The notes under the pieces: model-generated
Seen by the model: the letters and a program-made list of their open reading frames with translations, nothing else
Told to the model about the DNA's origin: nothing
The model's database searches: none
Made by a program: the position numbers and the translations under genes
Shown here: one piece after another, positions 1-4,577 of the stretch
How the letters are laid out: each line of letters opens with the position of its first letter
Numbering within the stretch: the first letter of the stretch is position 1
DNA from: Gemmatimonadota bacterium
Lineage (GTDB): Bacteria > Gemmatimonadota > Gemmatimonadetes > Palauibacterales > Palauibacteraceae
Reading direction: 5' to 3'
Length of the DNA stretch: 5,854 nt
Assembly: GCA_013042495.1 (NCBI GenBank)
Contig: JABDQB010000501.1
Coordinates: forward strand, 1-5,854

Positions 1-636
1 TTCCTCATCGGATCCTGTGGCCGCCGCAGGGTCCGGTAGTGCCCAGTGCACCCGCCAGGCGTCGCCCAGCCAGACCGGACAGTTCTCCTCTGCGCACAAG
101 GTAATCACACAGTCCACCCCGGCGTCCTGGAAATCGTCGAAGCTCTGGGACCGGTGCGTCGTAGCGTCGATTCCGATCTCTGCCAGCGCCGCGATCGCCT
201 GCGGCCTCACCCGCGATGGCTCCGAGCCGGCGGAGGAAACACGGACGCCGGGTGGGGCGATGCTGCGGCCGATGCCTTCGGCCATCTGGCTCCGGGCGCT
301 GTTCGCCACGCAAAGGAAGAGAACGTGGCGCGGAGCCAGGGCTCGCAGCAGGCCGGCTTCGATGAGCCACGCCGCCGGCACACCCGAACCGTCTTCATAC
401 CGGCGGCAGGCGAGCGCCGGGGGGCCGACGTCGGGGCCCTCGAGATCGAGGCCGTCGATCCGGACCGTCGGAGAGCCGGGGAAGCCCAGGGTTGCGGCCG
501 CGTCGGAATCGTGCACGGTCGTTACCCGCACTTCGGATTCAGGCGTGAGCCTGACGGCCGCGCCGCGCACGCTCCGAATGGCTTCCTCGGCATGTGGGCA
601 ACCGGGGGTGACGAGGACTTCGATCGAGAGGTTCAC
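1..636 (-). CDS. arsC: Thioredoxin-like domain fused to LMW-phosphatase-type arsenate reductase (3' end cut by window edge)
   Basis: Predicted to reduce arsenate to arsenite in the cytoplasm for export by the neighbouring ACR3 pump. I translated 212 codons with no stop up to the left edge. Residues about 1-97 look like a thioredoxin-fold domain: a beta-strand start, TPGCPHA (Cys13; the usual second Cys is Ala16), GFPGSPTVRIDG (51-62) with the cis-Pro-like SPT, and CRRY (Cys77). Residues about 103-212 are an arsenate reductase of the LMW-PTP fold: P-loop CVANSARS (109-116, C-x5-R with Cys109 and Arg115), the redox pair TLCAEENC (Cys181, Cys186) and HW-x3-DP (Asp202, the general-acid position). 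The S. aureus-type enzyme uses exactly this nucleophile plus two-cysteine relay. The start is GTG at 636, whose GTGA overlaps the acr3 stop by 4 bases, implying translational coupling; the upstream Shine-Dalgarno is weak. Only about 20-30 C-terminal residues should be missing. The reductase call is firm; the role of the N-terminal domain is inference. Confidence 0.9.
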   Translation of the reverse strand, partial: MNLSIEVLVTPGCPHAEEAIRSVRGAAVRLTPESEVRVTTVHDSDAAATLGFPGSPTVRIDGLDLEGPDVGPPALACRRYEDGSGVPAAWLIEAGLLRALAPRHVLFLCVANSARSQMAEGIGRSIAPPGVRVSSAGSEPSRVRPQAIAALAEIGIDATTHRSQSFDDFQDAGVDCVITLCAEENCPVWLGDAWRVHWALPDPAAATGSDEE

Positions 637-1769
637 GAATCCGCCCTGCCCGCCCGCACGCCGGCCGGAACCGCGCAGTTGCTGACCCCCGCGATCTCCG
701 CCTCTGCCTCGGGGAAATACTTCTTACGCCACGCCAGCGCGACGTTGACGAGGGCGATGAGGACCGGGACCTCCACGAGCGGCCCGATCACCGCCGCGAA
801 TGCCGCTCCGTGCGCGATCCCGAAGGTCGCCACGGCCACGGCGATCGCGAGCTCGAAGTTGTTCGAAGCCGCGGTGAACGACAGAGTCGCGGTCCGCGGG
901 TAGTCGGCGCCGAACCGCCGGCTCATGAAGAACGTGATGGTGAACATGGTCACGAAGTAGATCAGGAGCGGAATCGCGACCCGTACGACCCCTATCGGCT
1001 GGCCGACGATGGCGCGGCCCTGGATGGAGAACATCACCACGATCGTGAACAGGAGCGCGATCAGTGTGATCGGGCTGATCTTCGGTATGAAGCTCTCGTG
1101 GTACCACGTCTTGCCCTTGAGCCGCACGAGGATCGCTCGAGTGAGGAATCCGGCGATGAAGGGAATGCCGAGATAGATGAAGACGCTGCGTGCGATCTCG
1201 CCCATGGTGATGCTGACGATCGTGCCCTCGAGGCCCAGCCATCGGGGCAGCACGGTGATGAACACATAGGCGTAGACGCTGAAGAACAGGACCTGGAAGA
1301 TCGAATTGAACGCCACCAGGCCGGCGGCATATTCCGAGTCCCCATCCGCGAGATCGTTCCACACGATGACCATGGCGATGCACCGCGCGAGGCCGATCAA
1401 AATCACGCCGACCATCAACTCCGGATAGCCGCGCAGGAACAGGATGGCCAGCGCGAACATGAGCACCGGCCCGATGATCCAGTTCTGGACGAGCGACAGC
1501 CCCAGGATCTTGCCGTTCCGGAAGACGTCGCCGAGTTCCTCGTACCTCACCTTGGCCAGCGGCGGGTACATCATGAGGATCAGGCCGATGGCGATGGGCA
1601 GCGAGGTGGTCCCGACCTGCGTGGCCTCGTTGAGCGCGCGGATCGGTTCCGGCCACACGTAGCCGATCGCGATGCCGACGGCCATGGCGACGAAGATCCA
1701 CAGCGTCAGGTAGCGGTCGAGGAACGACAGCCGGCGGGCGACGTGGGCTGACTCGTGACCTGTACTCAT
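633..1769 (-). CDS. acr3: ACR3-family arsenite efflux permease
   Basis: Integral inner-membrane carrier that expels arsenite, As(III), as the final step of arsenate detoxification. The 378-residue product has the usual length of the family and about ten hydrophobic segments, beginning with LTLWIFVAMAVGIAIGYVW near residue 21. Family signatures are present: LMMYPPLAKV (65-74), GLARCIAMVIVWN (126-138) with the conserved Cys130 needed for arsenite transport, SNNFELAIAVA (302-312) with Glu306, and GPLVEVPVLIAL (329-340). The roughly 28-residue hydrophilic C-terminal tail contains one further cysteine (Cys365). The ATG at 1769 is preceded by GGAG at 1781-1778 with an 8-base spacer, which supports this start. 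The gene is first in a unit with the arsC fusion, which begins inside its stop codon. A perfect inverted repeat lies just upstream and is a candidate operator. It belongs to the ACR3 (bile/arsenite/riboflavin transporter) superfamily rather than the ArsB family, as the Cys and Glu motifs show. Confidence 0.95.
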   Translation of the reverse strand: MSTGHESAHVARRLSFLDRYLTLWIFVAMAVGIAIGYVWPEPIRALNEATQVGTTSLPIAIGLILMMYPPLAKVRYEELGDVFRNGKILGLSLVQNWIIGPVLMFALAILFLRGYPELMVGVILIGLARCIAMVIVWNDLADGDSEYAAGLVAFNSIFQVLFFSVYAYVFITVLPRWLGLEGTIVSITMGEIARSVFIYLGIPFIAGFLTRAILVRLKGKTWYHESFIPKISPITLIALLFTIVVMFSIQGRAIVGQPIGVVRVAIPLLIYFVTMFTITFFMSRRFGADYPRTATLSFTAASNNFELAIAVAVATFGIAHGAAFAAVIGPLVEVPVLIALVNVALAWRKKYFPEAEAEIAGVSNCAVPAGVRAGRADS

Positions 1770-1777
1770 TCCATGAT

Positions 1778-1781
1778 CTCC
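1778..1781 (-). promoter_or_regulatory. Ribosome binding site of acr3
   Basis: GGAG read on the minus strand, 8 bases before the ATG at 1769. It fixes the acr3 start. It lies only 4 bases downstream (in transcript direction) of the 1786-1806 inverted repeat, so structure or protein binding there could affect its accessibility. Confidence 0.6.
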
Positions 1782-1785
1782 ATCG

Positions 1786-1806
1786 GAACCAGCTCACCAC
1801 TGGTTC
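1786..1806. promoter_or_regulatory. Perfect inverted repeat GAACCAG-N7-CTGGTTC, candidate operator of the divergent ars region
   Basis: Two exact 7-base arms (1786-1792 and 1800-1806) flank a 7-base spacer, CTCACCA. The repeat sits in the only sizeable intergenic region, between divergent acr3 and the DUF2892 gene, 16 bases upstream of the acr3 ATG. The 14-base centre-to-centre spacing suits a dimeric winged-helix repressor such as an ArsR-family protein, but the arms do not match the ATCAA-type boxes of classical ArsR operators. In the acr3 transcript it could instead form a 7-bp hairpin 4 bases before the ribosome binding site. The repeat is seen directly; the function is inference. Confidence 0.45.
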
Positions 1807-1875
1807 TCTCGATCCAACTCGGTGAACGGCCGCAACCTCATCCTCCCGCCGGTGCCGGTCAAGTACGGAAGAGCT

Positions 1876-1905
1876 TTGCCATGGCCGCTGGAGCAGGGCT
1901 ATTCT
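1876..1905 (+). promoter_or_regulatory. Candidate sigma70-type promoter for the DUF2892-methyltransferase unit
   Basis: TTGCCA at 1876-1881 (5 of 6 matches to TTGACA) and TATTCT at 1900-1905 (4 of 6 matches to TATAAT) are separated by 18 bases. Transcription from here would begin near 1912, giving a leader of roughly 24 bases before the ATG at 1936. No equally good promoter for acr3 was found on the minus strand of this gap. This is a pattern match only, in an organism whose sigma-factor preferences are unknown. Confidence 0.35.
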
Positions 1906-1924
1906 TGGTCCTATCCCACCCGAG

Positions 1925-1929
1925 AGGAG
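1925..1929 (+). promoter_or_regulatory. Ribosome binding site of the DUF2892 gene
   Basis: AGGAG (within GAGAGGAG, 1922-1929), 6 bases before the ATG at 1936. It decides this start over the in-frame ATG at 1822, which would add 38 residues unlike the family. Confidence 0.7.
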
Positions 1930-1935
1930 ATACGC

Positions 1936-2145
1936 ATGGCATCGAAGCTGTTTCCCCGCAACGAAGGAATGGCGGATCGCGCCCTGCGGGTGATCGCGGG
2001 CGCCGTCCTGCTGAGTCTCGTGTTCATAGGCCCGAAGACGCCGTGGGGTTGGATCGGCGTCGTGCCGCTCGTAACGGGCCTCGTGGGCACCTGTCCCCTG
2101 TACACCATGTTCGGACTCCGAACGTGTCCGATGAAGGAGACCTGA
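1936..2145 (+). CDS. Small DUF2892-type (YgaP-like) membrane protein
   Basis: This 69-residue protein matches the DUF2892 pattern: a short amphipathic N-terminus (NEGMADRALRVIAG, residues 9-22), a first hydrophobic hairpin segment (about 18-32), a GWIGVVPLVTGLVG segment (38-51), and the conserved ending CPLYTMFGLRTC with Cys53 and Cys64. Two closely spaced membrane helices are expected. In YgaP-type proteins this domain anchors a rhodanese domain; here it stands alone, as is common, and its biochemical role is unknown. The ATG at 1936 is chosen because of the strong AGGAG 6 bases upstream and because the protein then begins where the family begins. The gene heads a plus-strand unit divergent from acr3, and its end overlaps the next gene by 22 bases in another frame. 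The paired cysteines could suit sulfur, redox or metalloid chemistry, but that is conjecture. Confidence 0.8.
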   Translation: MASKLFPRNEGMADRALRVIAGAVLLSLVFIGPKTPWGWIGVVPLVTGLVGTCPLYTMFGLRTCPMKET

Positions 2146-2765
2146 GGGCTCGCGCGCCGCGCGACCACTGGAACAAGGTCTGGGACCGGTCGGACCCGGA
2201 CCGGGTGAGTTGGTTCGAGCCGCGTTCCGAAACGTCGGGTCAGATGATCGAGTCATCGGAACTGGGGCACGAGGCCGGCATCATCGACGTCGGAGGCGGC
2301 GCTTCGCTGCTCGCGCGGCGGCTCCTCGACGCCGGTTACGGCGACCTGACCGTACTGGACATCAGTGAAGCAGGTCTTGCCGCCGGACGCGAGCGGCTGG
2401 GTCCGAGGGCGCCGAGCGTGGAGTGGATCCACGCCGACGTGCGTGACTTCGAGCCCGCGAGAACGTGGGACCTGTGGCACGACAGGGCCGTCTTCCATTT
2501 CCTAACCGTTGCGGAAGATCGAGCGGCCTACCTGGGAACTCTCGGTCGCGCCCTGGCGGCCGGCGGCCAGGTGATCCTGGCGACGTTTGGGCCCGACGGA
2601 CCCGACCGCTGCAGTGGCCTGGAGGTACGGCGTTATTCCGCGGAGATGCTGGTCGCAGAGTTCGACCCGGGTTTCCGGCTCGAGGAGTCATCGATCGAAG
2701 CACACGCGACGCCGGCGGGCGTCACGCAACAGTTCCTATATGCGAGGCTCCGAAGGAGCGGCTGA
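2124..2765 (+). CDS. Class I SAM-dependent methyltransferase, substrate unknown
   Basis: The predicted 213-residue soluble enzyme transfers a methyl group from S-adenosylmethionine. It opens with the subfamily pattern HWNKVWDRSDPDRVSWFEP (15-33), followed by motif I IIDVGGGAS (53-61), the acidic end of strand 2 VLDIS (77-81, Asp79), HADVRDF (103-109), the motif IV region DLWHDRAVFHFL (116-127), a post-motif LAAGGQVILATFGPDGP (144-160) and RCSGLEVRRYSAEML (162-176). It has only one cysteine (Cys163), so it is not an arsenite methyltransferase of the ArsM type, which needs several conserved cysteines. The start is taken as GTG at 2124, the nearest start before the HWNKVW block; no good Shine-Dalgarno precedes it, and an AAGGAG at 2134-2139 lies downstream of it, so the start is uncertain. 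It overlaps the DUF2892 gene by 22 bases, implying co-transcription. Small-molecule or thiopurine/tellurite-type methylation is possible but not shown. Confidence 0.85.
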   Translation: MSDEGDLRARAPRDHWNKVWDRSDPDRVSWFEPRSETSGQMIESSELGHEAGIIDVGGGASLLARRLLDAGYGDLTVLDISEAGLAAGRERLGPRAPSVEWIHADVRDFEPARTWDLWHDRAVFHFLTVAEDRAAYLGTLGRALAAGGQVILATFGPDGPDRCSGLEVRRYSAEMLVAEFDPGFRLEESSIEAHATPAGVTQQFLYARLRRSG

Positions 2766-2780
2766 GCGGGGCAAACCGAG

Positions 2781-3647
2781 TCAGTTCCTGCCCCGTTTCG
2801 CGCGATCGGCCGCCCACCTGGCCGCCCGCTCCATCGACATCGTCGCCGTCGCTCTTCGACCCTCGAACGATGTCAGTTCGCGCCAACCGGAGTCCTCCGC
2901 AAGCGCAATCCCCTCGACGAGACCATCCGCGAACGTTGCCGGGCGATGGGAATCCGTTCCGAGCGTGAGTGCCGGCACCCCGGCTTCGCGGGCCCATACC
3001 AGCACGTCATGTGCGGGGTACGGGACTCCCGGGCCCGACATGCCCGAGGTGTTGATTTCGATACCCACTCCACGGGCGGCCATCGCTTCCAGCACAGGCT
3101 GGATCTCGCCCCGGTAGCGAGACGGCTCGTATGCGCCGTAGTGCCGGTGCCCGTACCGGGCGATGAGGTCGAAGTGGGAAACGACGTCGAAGCCACCCCA
3201 TTCGACCAGTGCCGCGAGTTCACGGAAGTACCGGGCATAAGCCTCGTCCTGCGTACGCCCCTCGAAGAAGCGGTCCTTTTCGGGGCCGCCCGAGATGTTG
3301 AACCCATCCACGATATGAACCGACCCCAGCACGAAATCGAAGGGCACCTCGGCCGTCAGTCGATCAAAGGCACGAGTCCACTCTGGCCTGTACTCGAGTT
3401 CGATTCCGAGACGAACTACGAGGTCGGGATAAAGAAGCCGGGCCTCACCGACGCTGTCACCGATCGAGAGGAAGCGATCGCGCATTTCGTGGTAATCCGC
3501 GTACCAGGAGCCGTCTGGACCCAGTACCTCAGCGTGGTTGGTGACACAGATTTCACGGATGCCCGCCGCGATCGCGGCCTCGCAGTGCTCGTGCAGGGGG
3601 CCGACACCGTCAGAAGAGCGATCATCGTGAAAGTGGTAGTTAATCAC
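2781..3647 (-). CDS. PHP-family phosphoesterase, histidinol-phosphatase (HisJ/HisK)-like
   Basis: The 288-residue product is a PHP-fold metal-dependent phosphoesterase of the length usual for HisJ/HisK histidinol phosphatases. The metal-binding motifs appear in family order: YHFHDDRSSDG (4-14, His5 and His7), TNHAE (36-40, His38), GIELEY (81-86, Glu83/Glu85), GSVH (108-111, His111), VSHFD (156-160, His158) and GTDSH (230-234, Asp232 and His234). All expected ligands are present, so it should be catalytically competent. The start is GTG at 3647, because the HxH motif begins four residues later and no better start precedes it; the Shine-Dalgarno is poor. It follows the 301-residue gene by 24 bases and is probably last in its operon, ending 15 bases from the convergent methyltransferase stop. 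No histidine-biosynthesis gene is near, so the substrate may be another phosphomonoester; the family is known for such drift. Confidence 0.85.
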   Translation of the reverse strand: MINYHFHDDRSSDGVGPLHEHCEAAIAAGIREICVTNHAEVLGPDGSWYADYHEMRDRFLSIGDSVGEARLLYPDLVVRLGIELEYRPEWTRAFDRLTAEVPFDFVLGSVHIVDGFNISGGPEKDRFFEGRTQDEAYARYFRELAALVEWGGFDVVSHFDLIARYGHRHYGAYEPSRYRGEIQPVLEAMAARGVGIEINTSGMSGPGVPYPAHDVLVWAREAGVPALTLGTDSHRPATFADGLVEGIALAEDSGWRELTSFEGRRATATMSMERAARWAADRAKRGRN

Positions 3648-3671
3648 GTTCTCAGAAGGCGTGTTCGAGCT

Positions 3672-4577
3672 TCACCGCCGCAGGAGCGCGCGGCTGCCGG
3701 CGATCGCCGCTCGCGCGAAACTCGCGGCCCGGGTAGCCTGGGCCTTCTCGTCGCCGGCCGCGACCAGGTCGTCGGCCGTCAACACGGCGCCTACCCATTC
3801 GACCGTGTGCCACCGGGCCGGGGGAGGAAGCTTCGGCAGCTTGACGGGCTCCGGATACGGCCATGGGCTCACGTAGAAGTAGGGCTCGGCGTAAGAGTCG
3901 TCCCCCGGCGTCATCCCGATTCCCACCGAGCGACTCTCCTCCGGGCCGACTGGCGGGTCCGCGTCGTGGTCGAGATCGATGAGCACCGCGATGTCGAAAT
4001 GATGGGGCCAGCAACGAACCCGGGACGCGCCATCCTCGGCTAACTCCACCGCCTCGAGCAGGAGCGCTGCGTCGTGGAACCAGCGTTCCAGCTCAGCCAG
4101 GTCGGGAAGCGCAGCATCGAACGGCGCGCCACGGCCGACCCGATGACCCGCGATATCGGGCGACGGCGGATTGAACGCGTGTCCACCCGGTCCGATGCGG
4201 GACACGAGCTCGCTCTCGAGCCACACGGCCGCCTCCGCCAGCGTCCGGCCCTCCAGCTCAAACGGTTCAGACTGCGCCGCTCCGGGTCCGAACAGCCGGT
4301 AGGCGAAACCCCCTGGCTGCAGTCCGAGGCGGATCGAGGAGCCATCCAAGGTCTCGCCCGACAGAAACGCCCGGCGCTCAGGACTCCAGGAAACCGCCGA
4401 ATGACTGCCGTCCGGCCGGTGGGGCAGGAACGCTTCGCCGAACGCGGCCAGGAGCTGTATCGCCCAGTGCAGTTGCAGTCGCGCATCCGTGAGCGCGCTC
4501 GGCGCGGGATCGCCGAGACGAATCCACCGGCTCGCGAATCTCACTCGGCTGCCTTCGTCCGGGGCGAACGGGCTCAT
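3672..4577 (-). CDS. Uncharacterised 301-residue protein coupled to the glutamate-synthase-like gene
   Basis: I do not assign a function. The protein looks soluble and globular: no signal peptide or membrane segment is evident. Visible features are LHWAIQLLAAFGEAFLP (36-52), a WSPERRAFLSG segment (64-74), an acidic helix with EAAVWLESEL (115-124), ELERWFHDAALLLEAVEL (162-179), then RCWPHHFDIAVLIDLD (188-203), SVGIGMTPGDDSYAEP (217-232) and an aromatic/proline stretch from 233 to 257 ending PPPARWHT (251-258). The His, Asp and Glu residues in the CWPHHFD and PGDDSYAEP blocks look like conserved family blocks and could be catalytic or metal-binding; this is inference. The ATG at 4577 overlaps the upstream TAA stop (TAATG) and has GAGGAG 7 bases before it, a strong case for the start. 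The frame stays open upstream to 4856, but that part is the antisense-style shadow of the previous gene. The PHP gene follows 24 bases downstream. Confidence 0.8.
   Translation of the reverse strand: MSPFAPDEGSRVRFASRWIRLGDPAPSALTDARLQLHWAIQLLAAFGEAFLPHRPDGSHSAVSWSPERRAFLSGETLDGSSIRLGLQPGGFAYRLFGPGAAQSEPFELEGRTLAEAAVWLESELVSRIGPGGHAFNPPSPDIAGHRVGRGAPFDAALPDLAELERWFHDAALLLEAVELAEDGASRVRCWPHHFDIAVLIDLDHDADPPVGPEESRSVGIGMTPGDDSYAEPYFYVSPWPYPEPVKLPKLPPPARWHTVEWVGAVLTADDLVAAGDEKAQATRAASFARAAIAGSRALLRR

Noticed and set aside
46..903. Long plus-strand open frame of 285 codons opposite arsC and the end of acr3
   Set aside because: Arg/Gly/His-rich low-complexity translation with no recognisable domain, antisense to two well-supported genes; a GC-rich shadow.
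1755..2123. Extended N-terminus of the methyltransferase frame from an ATG at 1755
   Set aside because: It would run through the acr3 start, the promoter region and the whole DUF2892 gene in another frame, with no domain and no supporting ribosome binding site.
724..2256. Minus-strand open frame of 510 codons running through acr3, the intergenic region and the DUF2892 gene
   Set aside because: Arg/Pro/His-rich translation in a different frame from acr3, crossing a divergent intergenic region; no domain seen.
2747..2759. GCTCC-GAA-GGAGC hairpin near the convergent gene ends as a possible terminator
   Set aside because: The stem is only 5 bp, lies inside the methyltransferase coding end, and has no T-tract on either strand; too weak to call.
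2124..2765. Arsenite methyltransferase (ArsM)
   Set aside because: Only one cysteine is present and the N-terminal HWxxVW pattern belongs to a different class I methyltransferase group.
2946..4043. Plus-strand open frame of 365 codons opposite the PHP gene and the 301-residue gene
   Set aside because: No family motif, and the opposite strand carries the complete PHP metal-ligand set; a shadow frame.
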